From NCBI GenBank assembly GCA_964371305.1, contig CAYJLA010000020.1:1-19453 (forward strand): a DNA stretch of 19,453 bases, in the 5' to 3' direction. Positions within the stretch are counted from its first letter, which is position 1. Each line of letters opens with the position of its first letter. The notes below the pieces were generated by a model, which saw only the letters and a program-made list of their open reading frames with translations, was not told the DNA's origin and did not search any database. The DNA is from CAYJLA01 sp964371305. GTDB lineage: Bacteria > Bacillota_I > Bacilli_A > RFN20 > CAG-826. This document shows, one piece after another, positions 7,764-15,336 of this stretch. Position numbers and translations under genes: made by a program.

Positions 7764-8291
7764 ATGAATGATGTAACAACAAGAAAAGTATTAGAAGAGT
7801 TAAAAGTTGGAAATTACACTAACTTCAATCAATTCTATGAAGCGACAAGTCGAAAGGTATTTGTAGTGATAAGCGCACTCACTAGAAAAGACATTGACGA
7901 CATAATGCAAGATGCATATTGCAGTTTCATTAGTAGTGTAGGAAAAGTTAGTCCTGATCAATCTCCAATCTCCTATTTATGTAAGATAGCACACAATACA
8001 GCTATAAATTATCTAAATCAACATAAAAGAGTGCATTGTGTAGGAGATGACGAAAGTTATATGTTTGTAGAAGAACATGAACAACATTATCAAGACAACT
8101 CAATAATACTAAAAGCGAAAGAGTTATTAAAACCAAAAGATTATGAAATATTAGTGCTACATGCAATTAATGAATTCACATTCAAGGAAATATCTCAAAT
8201 CGTTAGTAGACCACTTGGAACAGTCATCCATTCATACAACTCAAGTATTAAAAAACTTAGGAAAGGAATAATTTATGAAGATTACAACTGA
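7764..8291 (+). CDS. ECF-type RNA polymerase sigma factor
   Basis: 175 residues from ATG 7764, preferred over an in-frame TTG at 7737 because GAGG at 7755-7758 precedes it and the sigma domain begins just after. Region 2 spans about residues 18-85 (NFNQFYEATSRKVFVVISAL, then DIDDIMQDAYCSFISS, then PISYLCKIAHNTAINYLNQHKR). Region 4 spans about 118-165 (LKPKDYEILVLHAINEFTFKEISQIV, then PLGTVIHSYNSSIKKLRK). Regions 3 and 1 are missing, as is normal for ECF factors. Its last 17 bases overlap the start of the membrane protein gene at 8275, the classic arrangement of an ECF factor and its anti-sigma. The stop is TGA followed at once by TAA. Confidence 0.9.
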   Translation: MNDVTTRKVLEELKVGNYTNFNQFYEATSRKVFVVISALTRKDIDDIMQDAYCSFISSVGKVSPDQSPISYLCKIAHNTAINYLNQHKRVHCVGDDESYMFVEEHEQHYQDNSIILKAKELLKPKDYEILVLHAINEFTFKEISQIVSRPLGTVIHSYNSSIKKLRKGIIYEDYN

Positions 8292-9741
8292 TAAAAACAT
8301 TGTTAATGCTCTAAAGAAAGAATCTGCTCATCTAAATGTACCAGATGTATCTTCTAAAATAGTATTAAAAATGGAAAACGCAAACACAACAAACAACACA
8401 AAAAAGACTTTATCAAAAAAAACTTGGGCATTCATTGGAACAGGTATTGGAATCGCAACAGCATGTGCTGTGGCAATACCTTTATCAATTAATGCAGTGA
8501 ATACCGGCATTAGACAAGAAGCTTTTAAAACAGAACTTAAAAATCAAGAAGTTGCATACCTTGCAATCAGCGGTGCAAACATCCTTAATTATGATTATGG
8601 CACTGACAGTGGCTTAGGAATGAGAAGAGTAGCTGAAGCTCCAGCGATTGAAGATAATGGAGAATACACAGTATTAACAACGTCGATCAACCCATTTATG
8701 CCAACAGTAGAAGAATTATTTACCGGTTCTCTTGGTACAACAACACTACACAAAAGTGATAAAACAGAATACAACAATAAAATCGAAGTCGAAACTAAAT
8801 TACTCGGAGGGACAACTAGTAGCGTATATATTTATTATAATGAATATGACGATAACGGTGAACTTCTACCACCTTTAGAAGTGCCAACAGAAGAAACTAC
8901 AACTACAGTAGAACCATCAATTTCAGAAGAAACTACAACTACAGTAGATCCATCAATACCTGATGGACCATCTATTTCAAATGAAGTCACTAGCGATGAC
9001 TCAACCGTTAAGGCCTTACAAAGTGATGACGACTTATCAGATCTTGATGATGATAATGATAGTGATGATGATTCAACAGATTTTGATGATGACAATGGAG
9101 ACGACTCATCAGATTTAGATGATGATAATGACGACGACAATGACGACGACTCATCAGATCTAGATGATGATAATGACGACGAAGATGACAATAACGATGA
9201 AGATGATGACAATGACGATGAAGATGATGAAGAATTTGATATTGAAGAGCAAGATCTAGAATATACAATTTCAGGCTTAATAGTTGATGGTATAAACGAA
9301 TATGAATTTGAAGGCGAAAGAGAAATCGAAAATAATGAATCTAGCTTAGAATACACAATTTACAAAGACCGTGAAACTAACGATTATATCAAAATTGAAC
9401 AAGAAGTTGAAACTGATGCTACTGAAGTAGAAAAGGAATATACTTATTCATTATACGAAGACGGTAATAAAGTATCTGAACAATCAATGGAATATGAAAA
9501 CGAAAATAATGAAGAAGTAGTTCAAATTAAAGTAATTGATCTTGCAACATCAACATTTGTTGAAGCTGATATTAAATTAGTAGATCAAACCATACCAAGT
9601 GAAGATAAATTCGTAATTACATTTGATCAAGATGATTTACTTCCACTAAATGTAAAAATTATTACAAATGAAGTCGAAGAAACTAGTGTTTATGAATACT
9701 ACAACAGCGAAGTAAGTATCACATTAAATAGAAACGTATAG
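8275..9741 (+). CDS. Putative membrane-bound anti-sigma factor with Asp-rich outer segment
   Basis: 488 residues; ATG 8275 follows AGGAAAGGA and overlaps the ECF gene by 17 bases. Visible parts in order: cytoplasmic residues 1-49 (with NALKKESAHLNVPDVSSKI), one membrane helix about 51-75, an outer region 76-200, two copies of a Thr/Pro unit (EETTTTVEPSIS and EETTTTVDPSIP, about 207-230), an extremely acidic stretch about 241-330 dominated by Asp with Asn, Ser and Glu, and a beta-rich C-terminal part 330-488 with repeated EYT.S and EYTIY-like strands. The zinc anti-sigma motif HxxxCxxC is absent, so anti-sigma function is inferred from gene overlap and topology only. The Asp/Asn run resembles cation-binding or stalk-like surface segments; it may sense or need Ca2+. 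It could instead be a surface protein controlled by the ECF factor. Confidence 0.7.
   Translation: MKITTDKNIVNALKKESAHLNVPDVSSKIVLKMENANTTNNTKKTLSKKTWAFIGTGIGIATACAVAIPLSINAVNTGIRQEAFKTELKNQEVAYLAISGANILNYDYGTDSGLGMRRVAEAPAIEDNGEYTVLTTSINPFMPTVEELFTGSLGTTTLHKSDKTEYNNKIEVETKLLGGTTSSVYIYYNEYDDNGELLPPLEVPTEETTTTVEPSISEETTTTVDPSIPDGPSISNEVTSDDSTVKALQSDDDLSDLDDDNDSDDDSTDFDDDNGDDSSDLDDDNDDDNDDDSSDLDDDNDDEDDNNDEDDDNDDEDDEEFDIEEQDLEYTISGLIVDGINEYEFEGEREIENNESSLEYTIYKDRETNDYIKIEQEVETDATEVEKEYTYSLYEDGNKVSEQSMEYENENNEEVVQIKVIDLATSTFVEADIKLVDQTIPSEDKFVITFDQDDLLPLNVKIITNEVEETSVYEYYNSEVSITLNRNV
8890..8961 (+). repeat. Two tandem 36-bp coding repeats
   Basis: Units 8890-8925 and 8926-8961 match at 32 of 36 bases by eye and encode EETTTTVEPSIS and EETTTTVDPSIP. 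They form a Thr/Pro-rich linker and could vary in copy number. Confidence 0.8.
9019..9240 (+). repeat. Degenerate GAT/GAC/AAT low-complexity repeat
   Basis: Iterations of GAT, GAC, AAT and GAA codons with recurring blocks such as TCAGATCTAGATGATGATAATGAC encode the acidic segment of the putative anti-sigma protein. The mixed use of GAT and GAC limits exact repeats. Confidence 0.8.
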
Positions 9742-9757
9742 TTTATAATTATGAAAG

Positions 9758-9784
9758 AACCCTTATCTAAAGGGTTTTTTCTTT
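9758..9784 (+). terminator. Intrinsic terminator after the ECF/membrane protein operon
   Basis: AACCCTT (9758-9764) pairs with AAGGGTT (9770-9776) around a 5-nt loop and runs into a T-tract at 9775-9780. Confidence 0.88.
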
Positions 9785-9826
9785 ATATTAAGCATCTTAT
9801 ATATTTGGTTCAGATAACTCTTATTA

Positions 9827-9855
9827 TTGAAAATTGATACATTTTAATGTATTTT
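9827..9855 (+). promoter_or_regulatory. glnA promoter with internal palindrome
   Basis: TTGAAA (9827-9832) and TATTTT (9850-9855) are spaced 17 bases. Between them lies the palindrome ATACATT (9837-9843) / AATGTAT (9846-9852), a candidate operator. It does not match the Bacillus GlnR/TnrA consensus TGTnA-N7-TnACA. Confidence 0.45.
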
Positions 9856-9875
9856 ATCATTAATGAGGGTTATTT

Positions 9876-11210
9876 ATGAAATATAATAAAAGTCAAATTA
9901 TTCAAATGGCAAAAGAACAAAAAGTTACTTTTGTCCGTTTACAATTTAGTGATTTACTTGGAACACTTAAAGGTGTTGAAATACCGGTAGAACTACTTGA
10001 AAGTGCTCTTAATAATGAGATAATGTTTGATGGTTCATCCGTTGAAGGGTTTGTTAGATTAAACGAAGCCGATATGTATTTATATCCAGATTTAAATACT
10101 TGGTTAGTTCTTGAGTGGGAACATCCACCTTATGGTAAAGTCGCTAGACTAATATGTGATGTTTATACGGTTGATGGTAAACCATTTGAGGGAGATCCAC
10201 GCTTTGTATTAAAAAATTCGTTGAAAAAAATGGAAAGTCATGGATTTGGTTCATTTAATGTTGGTTTTGAGCCTGAGTTCTTTTTGTTTAAATTGGATGA
10301 AAATGGTGAACCAACTCTTAAGTTTACTGATTACGGTTCATATTTTGATATGGCACCTATTGATGGCGCTAAAGATTGTAGGCGTGATATAATGCTTGAA
10401 CTCAGTAGATTAGGTTTTCAAATGCAGACTGCACATCATGAAGTTGCAAATTCTCAGCATGAAATTAATTTTAAATTCGCTAATGCTTTAGAAGCGTGCG
10501 ATAATGTACAAACTTTTAAAATTGTAGTTAAAAATATTGCAAAAAAACACGGTATGCACGCTACTTTCATGCCTAAACCTATTGCAAATATCAATGGATC
10601 TGGAATGCACACTAATTGCTCTTTAACTGATAAAGAAGGTAATAATGCATTTTATGATGAAAAAACAAATGGTCTAAGTGATGTTTGTAGAAAGTGGATA
10701 AGTGGCATATTAAATCACGCTAATGAATTTACATTAGTAACAAATCCAACCGTTAATTCTTATAAAAGACTTGTTGTTGGTTATGAAGCACCAACTTATG
10801 TTTGCTGGAGTGATGCTAATAGATCAACAATGATTCGTATTCCTGCTGCTAGAGGGAAAGCTACTAGAACAGAAGTCAGATCAGTTGATACTTCGGCAAA
10901 TCCGTATTTAGCGTGTGCTGCTATCTTAGAATGCGGACTTGATGGGATTTTGAACTGTATAGATGTAATTGAACCAACTAAAGTGAATGTGTTTGCTTTA
11001 GACTCTAAACAAAGAAAAGAGGCCAACATAAAATGTCTCCCACAAGATTTATATAGTGCTATTAAAGAATTTGAAAATAGTGAATTTATACAAAAAGCTT
11101 TAGGAAAGCATATTTCAGACAAATTGATAACAGCAAAGAAACTTGAGTGGAATGAATATAGAACAACTGTTCATGAGTGGGAAATTAAAAAATATTTACA
11201 TTTAATTTAA
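9876..11210 (+). CDS. glnA: Glutamine synthetase, type I (GSI-alpha-like)
   Basis: Makes glutamine from glutamate, ammonia and ATP in the cytoplasm. At 444 residues it matches the Bacillus-type GSI-alpha length, not the ~470 of adenylylated GSI-beta. The beta-grasp N-domain holds FDGSSVEGF. Catalytic-domain signatures include GFEPEFFLF (metal ligand Glu), MPKPIANINGSGMHTNCSL (ATP/metal loop), NPTVNSYKRL followed by VGYEAPTY, and NRSTMIRIPAARG. The usual VPGYEAP reads VVGYEAP here. The GSI-beta adenylylation Tyr motif is not seen near the C-terminus, so control is probably by feedback or transcription. GAGGG at 9865-9869 precedes ATG by 6 nt. It is monocistronic, with its last 9 bases overlapping the convergent ZIP gene; no glnR neighbour is present. 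Confidence 0.96.
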   Translation: MKYNKSQIIQMAKEQKVTFVRLQFSDLLGTLKGVEIPVELLESALNNEIMFDGSSVEGFVRLNEADMYLYPDLNTWLVLEWEHPPYGKVARLICDVYTVDGKPFEGDPRFVLKNSLKKMESHGFGSFNVGFEPEFFLFKLDENGEPTLKFTDYGSYFDMAPIDGAKDCRRDIMLELSRLGFQMQTAHHEVANSQHEINFKFANALEACDNVQTFKIVVKNIAKKHGMHATFMPKPIANINGSGMHTNCSLTDKEGNNAFYDEKTNGLSDVCRKWISGILNHANEFTLVTNPTVNSYKRLVVGYEAPTYVCWSDANRSTMIRIPAARGKATRTEVRSVDTSANPYLACAAILECGLDGILNCIDVIEPTKVNVFALDSKQRKEANIKCLPQDLYSAIKEFENSEFIQKALGKHISDKLITAKKLEWNEYRTTVHEWEIKKYLHLI

Positions 11211-12029
11211 TTGAAGCAATATAAGACTAACAGCCATAACAGCCATTCCACCTATAAAACCATATATTGAATAATGGTGATCCGCATATTCTCTCGAAGC
11301 GGGTAATAATTCATCGATAGAGATAAAGACCATTATTCCAGCAACTATGGCAAATATGACTCCCATTGTTATCTCGTTTAAAATAGGCATTAATAAGAAA
11401 TAACCAATAAGCGCTCCGATTGGTTCAGCAATACCAGACATTGTTGACCAAAAGAACGCTTTTTTTCTTGAACCAGTAGATTGATAAATAGGTGCAGCAA
11501 TAGCAATACCCTCAGGTATATTGTGTATTGATATAGCGATAACAATTGGTATTGCTAAAGTAGGAGAATTAAGAGCTGAAACAAATGTCGCTAAACCTTC
11601 AGGGAAATTATGTATCCCAACTGCAAGAGCAGTGAACAAACCCATTCTTTTTAAGTGTTTTTTCTTATTTTGCTCATCAAGATTTTCATCCACATCACCT
11701 GCAATTCTAAATGATTGTACCTCGTGCAAATTTTTATCATTTGGTATAAGTTTGTCTATAACAGCAATAATAATAATTCCGCCAAAGAATGCACATACAT
11801 TCACAATTACGCCATTCAAATCTCCTAATTCACTTACAAGTGATTCTTGAGCCTTAAAAAATATTTCAACCATAGAAACATAAATCATAACACCTGCAGA
11901 AAAACCAAGTGCAACTGCAAGAAATTTTTTGCTATCTCTTTTTACAAATACAGATATCACAGCACCTAAAACTGTGCTAATACCGGCTATAAACGTAAAA
12001 AGGAATGCAATCCAAAAATTTGAGTTCAT
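11202..12029 (-). CDS. ZIP family divalent metal transporter (ZupT-like)
   Basis: 275 residues with about eight membrane helices, expected to import Zn2+ or other divalent metals such as Fe2+ or Mn2+. The metal-binding helices carry AVGIHNFPEGLATF and AISIHNIPEGIAIA, the paired HNxPEG motifs of bacterial ZIP proteins. A charged cytoplasmic loop (around residues 110-130, DVDENLDEQNKKKHLKR) has few histidines. The last helices contain FISIDELLPASREYADHH. ATG at 12029 has no Shine-Dalgarno sequence, and a TATAAT ends 6 nt before it, which suggests a leaderless mRNA. It is convergent with glnA and overlaps it by 9 bases. The metal cannot be told from sequence alone. Confidence 0.9.
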   Translation of the reverse strand: MNSNFWIAFLFTFIAGISTVLGAVISVFVKRDSKKFLAVALGFSAGVMIYVSMVEIFFKAQESLVSELGDLNGVIVNVCAFFGGIIIIAVIDKLIPNDKNLHEVQSFRIAGDVDENLDEQNKKKHLKRMGLFTALAVGIHNFPEGLATFVSALNSPTLAIPIVIAISIHNIPEGIAIAAPIYQSTGSRKKAFFWSTMSGIAEPIGALIGYFLLMPILNEITMGVIFAIVAGIMVFISIDELLPASREYADHHYSIYGFIGGMAVMAVSLILLQLN

Positions 12030-12035
12030 ACGTTA

Positions 12036-12063
12036 ATTATAATTTAAGTTAAAGTATTTTCAT
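12036..12063 (-). promoter_or_regulatory. Leaderless-type promoter of the ZIP transporter
   Basis: On the minus strand, ATGAAA (12063-12058) and TATAAT (12041-12036) are spaced 16 bases. ATG follows 6 nt after the -10, so transcription should begin at the start codon. Confidence 0.55.
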
Positions 12064-12186
12064 ATCAGTATGCAAAAGACAATAAAATGTTAAGGAAATA
12101 TCGGAAAAAATTACATGTGAATATGTCTGTAATATGGATAATAATATATATCTATATTAACTTAAAAAAAATTTTACGCTTTTTTG

Positions 12187-12216
12187 TTGTTTTATCTATT
12201 TGAATTAGATTATAAT
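12187..12216 (+). promoter_or_regulatory. gap promoter
   Basis: TTGTTT (12187-12192) and a consensus TATAAT (12211-12216) are spaced 18 bases. The predicted leader of about 20 nt holds AAGGAGG at 12229-12235. No cggR gene or CggR-like operator is apparent. Confidence 0.65.
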
Positions 12217-12243
12217 TATTACGGATACAAGGAGGACATTTTT

Positions 12244-13275
12244 ATGTCAATTAAATTAGCCATTAACGGATTCGGACGTATTGGACGTCTTGCATTTCGT
12301 CGCGCAATCGAAACAGGTGGTTTCGAAGTTGTCGCAATCAACGACTTAGTCGATGCAAAAACATTAGCGTATTTATTAAAATATGATACAGCTCACAAAC
12401 CATGGAATTTAGATAAAATTTCATTTGATGCTGACAAAAACGCTATCATCTTCGACGGAAAAGTTATCCCAGTATTAGGACAAAGAGATCCAAAAGACTT
12501 AAATTGGGGAGATCATGGTGTTGAAATCGTACTTGAATGTACAGGTCGTTTCAAGGGTAAAGCAGATGCACAAGTTCACGTAGACAACGGTGCAAAAGGC
12601 GTTATCATCTCTGCACCAGCTGATGCAGTAACTCCAACATTTGTCTTTGGTGTCAACTCAGATAAATTAACTAAAGAAATGAATATTGTTTCAGGTGCTT
12701 CATGTACAACTAACTGTTTAGCACCAGTTGCAAAAGTATTACATGAAAAATGGGGCATTAATGGTGGTTATATGACTACAGTGCATGCTTATACAAATGA
12801 CCAAACAACTTTAGACCTTGCAAAAGGTAATACACGTAGAGGACGTGCTGCAGCAGCAAACATCGTTCCAACTACTACAGGTGCAGCTAAAGCTATTAAC
12901 TTAGTAATTCCTGAACTTGAAGGAAGATTACGTGGTGGTGCATTAAGAGTACCAGTTATCGATGGCTCATTAGTAGACTTATCACTTGTATTAAATAAAC
13001 CTGCTACAATTGAAGAAATTAATGCTGCAATGGAAGAAGCTTCAAAAACATATTTAAAAGATATTCTTGCATATACTGAAGATGAAATCGTATCAAGCGA
13101 TATTATCGGACATACTGCAGGTTCAATCTTTGATGCTACTCAAACAGCTGTATTTACTACACCTGATGGCTTACAAGTCGTTAAAGTAGTTTCATGGTAT
13201 GACAATGAATATTCATATACATGTCAATTTGTCCGTTTAGCTGCTCATATGGCTAAAGTTATCGGAGTAAAATAA
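12244..13275 (+). CDS. gap: Glyceraldehyde-3-phosphate dehydrogenase, NAD-dependent, phosphorylating
   Basis: Glycolytic enzyme oxidising glyceraldehyde-3-phosphate to 1,3-bisphosphoglycerate. 343 residues from ATG 12244, set by AAGGAGG 8 nt upstream; a longer in-frame start at 12184 lies within the promoter and is rejected. The Rossmann motif NGFGRIGRLAFRR is at 8-20, Asp34 (AIND) favours NAD, and SGASCTTNCLAP places catalytic Cys154, with His181 in TTVHAYTNDQ. The C-terminal WYDNEYSYTCQFVRL is the typical end signature. It is followed by a strong terminator, so it is made as its own transcript with perhaps some read-through into pgk-tpiA. Confidence 0.97.
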   Translation: MSIKLAINGFGRIGRLAFRRAIETGGFEVVAINDLVDAKTLAYLLKYDTAHKPWNLDKISFDADKNAIIFDGKVIPVLGQRDPKDLNWGDHGVEIVLECTGRFKGKADAQVHVDNGAKGVIISAPADAVTPTFVFGVNSDKLTKEMNIVSGASCTTNCLAPVAKVLHEKWGINGGYMTTVHAYTNDQTTLDLAKGNTRRGRAAAANIVPTTTGAAKAINLVIPELEGRLRGGALRVPVIDGSLVDLSLVLNKPATIEEINAAMEEASKTYLKDILAYTEDEIVSSDIIGHTAGSIFDATQTAVFTTPDGLQVVKVVSWYDNEYSYTCQFVRLAAHMAKVIGVK

Positions 13276-13284
13276 GACTAAAAT

Positions 13285-13320
13285 AAATGCGTCTCATTGT
13301 CTGAGGCGCATTTTTATTTT
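13285..13320 (+). terminator. Intrinsic terminator between gap and pgk
   Basis: ATGCGTCTCA (13287-13296) pairs with TGAGGCGCAT (13302-13311), 10 pairs with one G-U, around a TTGTC loop, followed by T-rich 13311-13320. It should lower pgk-tpiA relative to gap. The loop also supplies a possible TTGTCT -35 (13297-13302) spaced 18 bases from TATTAT (13321-13326). Confidence 0.88.
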
Positions 13321-13344
13321 TATTATATAAATAAGGAAAAAATT

Positions 13345-14559
13345 ATGAAAACATTAAAACAATTAAGTAATTTAAGTGGAAAAGTTGTCTTCGTTCGTGT
13401 TGACTTCAATGTCCCTTTAAAAGATGGTGAAATTCGAGACGATAATAGAATCGTTGCTGCTTTACCAACAATTAAAGAATTATTAAAAAAAGATGCAAAA
13501 GTTGTACTTTTATCACATTTAGGAAAAATCAAACATAAAGAAGAACCTGAAGTTGTAGAAGCACAAAAAAGAAAAAATTCATTAGCGCCAGTTGCAGTAC
13601 GTTTAAGTGAGTTACTAAAAAAACCAGTAGCATTCTGCCCAGAAACACAAGGAAAAGATTTAGAATACTTTGTATCTACACTAAAAAACGGAGAAGTGTT
13701 ATTAGTTCAAAATACTCGCTATGAAGTAGGTGAAAGTAAAAATGATGAAACACTTTCTAAAGCATGGGCATCACTTGCAGACGTATTTGTAATGGATGCA
13801 TTTGGGAGTGCTCATAGAGCACACGCATCTACTTATGGTATTCCTGCAGAACTTAAAAAAGTTGGAAAAGAAGTTGCTGTCGGTTACTTAGTTGAAAAAG
13901 AAATATTAAATCTTACAAGATGTGTTAATGTTAAACCAGAAGATAGACCATATGTCGCTATATTAGGTGGATTAAAAGTATCTGATAAGATCAAAGTTAT
14001 CGATACTTTACTTGAAAAATGCGATAAAGTCATTATTGGTGGTGCTATGGCATTTACATTTTTTAAAGCGCAAGGTAAAACAGTTGGTATTTCTCCATGC
14101 GAAGATGATCAGATTGATTATGCACGCAAATGTATGGAAAAAGCTGGTAATAAATTAATATTACCTGTAGATTCTATTGTTACTAATGGATTTAAAGGTT
14201 GGACAGAAAAGAAATTAGTTGAAGGAAATATACCTGATGGATTTGAAGGTATGGATATTGGTCCAAAAACAAGAGAATTATTTAAAAAAGAAATATCTAA
14301 TGCAAAAATGGTATTTTGGAATGGACCAATGGGCGTCTTCGAACAAGAAGATTTCTCCGCAGGAACAATAGAAGTATGTAAAGCTATTACAAACTTAAAA
14401 AATGCATTCACCGTCATTGGTGGTGGTGATTCTGCTGCTGCTGCAAAAGACTTCGGATTTAAAGATGACTTTTCACACGTATCAACAGGTGGAGGAGCAT
14501 CGCTTGAAATGATTGAAAATGATGGTCACTTACCTGGAATTGATGTTTTAGAGGATTAA
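13345..14559 (+). CDS. pgk: Phosphoglycerate kinase
   Basis: Transfers phosphate from 1,3-bisphosphoglycerate to ADP in glycolysis. 404 residues from ATG 13345, preceded by AAGGA; an upstream in-frame TTG at 13297 lies within the terminator hairpin and is rejected. Motifs: VRVDFNVPLKDGEIRDDNRI (substrate loop), LLSHLGKIK, MDAFGSAHRAHAST, ILGGLKVSDKI (hinge), FWNGPMGVFE and VIGGGDSAAAAKDF (nucleotide site), ending with STGGGASLEMIE. The usual LLENTRF is LVQNTRYE here. The tpiA start lies 2 nt after the stop, so the pair is one operon. Confidence 0.97.
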   Translation: MKTLKQLSNLSGKVVFVRVDFNVPLKDGEIRDDNRIVAALPTIKELLKKDAKVVLLSHLGKIKHKEEPEVVEAQKRKNSLAPVAVRLSELLKKPVAFCPETQGKDLEYFVSTLKNGEVLLVQNTRYEVGESKNDETLSKAWASLADVFVMDAFGSAHRAHASTYGIPAELKKVGKEVAVGYLVEKEILNLTRCVNVKPEDRPYVAILGGLKVSDKIKVIDTLLEKCDKVIIGGAMAFTFFKAQGKTVGISPCEDDQIDYARKCMEKAGNKLILPVDSIVTNGFKGWTEKKLVEGNIPDGFEGMDIGPKTRELFKKEISNAKMVFWNGPMGVFEQEDFSAGTIEVCKAITNLKNAFTVIGGGDSAAAAKDFGFKDDFSHVSTGGGASLEMIENDGHLPGIDVLED

Positions 14560-14561
14560 TT

Positions 14562-15317
14562 ATGAGAAGAAAATTATTAATGGGCAACTGGAAGATGAAT
14601 AAAACTACAGTTGAAACAAAAGAATTTGCATTACAAAGCGTTGAATTTAACAAACTAGCGTTAGAAAATAATATTGATATTGGTGTTGCGCCAAGTTATG
14701 TTTCACTAGCTACATTTAAAAGTGTAAATCCTGACATGATTTGTGCTGCTCAAAACTGCCACTTTGAAAACAATGGTGCATTTACTGGAGAAGTTTCGAT
14801 TCCAATGCTTAAGGATATCAATGTCAATTGGGTTATTTTAGGACATAGCGAAAGAAGAACATATAATAACGAAACAAGCGCTGATTGTAATTTAAAAATT
14901 AAAGCTTTATTAGCTAATAATATGACAGCATTATACTGCTGTGGCGAATCTCTTGAAATATTTGAAGATGGTGCTACAAAAGAGTTTGTAAAAACACAAA
15001 TAGTTGAAGGTTTAGAAGGGTTAACAAAAGAAGAAGTTAGTAAAATTGTTATCGCATATGAACCAATTTGGTCTATTGGAACTGGCAAAAATGCTTCAAA
15101 GGAAATCGCTGAAGATATTTGTCAATTTATTCGTAGCGTTATTGCTGAGTTATATGATGTTTTAACTTCTGAAAAAGTAAGAATATTATATGGCGGAAGT
15201 GTAAAGCCTGTGAACGTTAAAGAATACCTTTCAATGCCTAACATTGATGGAGCATTAGTTGGCGGTGCATCACTTGCTGTTGAATCTTTCAAAGAATTAT
15301 TAGATAATATCTTATAA
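14562..15317 (+). CDS. tpiA: Triosephosphate isomerase
   Basis: Interconverts dihydroxyacetone phosphate and glyceraldehyde-3-phosphate. At 251 residues it has the family length. Active-site residues are visible: Lys11 in GNWKMNK, His95 in VILGHSERR, Glu167 in AYEPIWSIGTG (the mobile loop follows). LYGGSVKPVN and DGALVGGASL give the phosphate-binding C-terminal loops. ATG lies 2 nt after the pgk stop, with GAGG at the pgk end as ribosome site. The following gene begins 19 nt later, so it may be part of the same transcript. No gpm or eno follows, unlike the Bacillus gap operon. Confidence 0.97.
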   Translation: MRRKLLMGNWKMNKTTVETKEFALQSVEFNKLALENNIDIGVAPSYVSLATFKSVNPDMICAAQNCHFENNGAFTGEVSIPMLKDINVNWVILGHSERRTYNNETSADCNLKIKALLANNMTALYCCGESLEIFEDGATKEFVKTQIVEGLEGLTKEEVSKIVIAYEPIWSIGTGKNASKEIAEDICQFIRSVIAELYDVLTSEKVRILYGGSVKPVNVKEYLSMPNIDGALVGGASLAVESFKELLDNIL

Positions 15318-15336
15318 CCCATAGGAGGTTAACATT

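Noticed and set aside
9019..9240. Asp-codon repeat as CRISPR array
   Set aside because: It has no regular spacers and is in frame throughout as part of a protein.
8835..9356. Minus-strand poly-Ser frame of 173 codons and a His-rich 86-codon frame
   Set aside because: Both are mirror images of the GAT/GAC repeat on the plus strand and have no ribosome site.
12184..12243. Longer GapDH N-terminus from ATG 12184
   Set aside because: It would cover the promoter and ribosome site; GapDH starts normally at 12244.
13297..13344. Longer Pgk N-terminus from TTG 13297
   Set aside because: It lies in the gap terminator; family start and ribosome site fit 13345.
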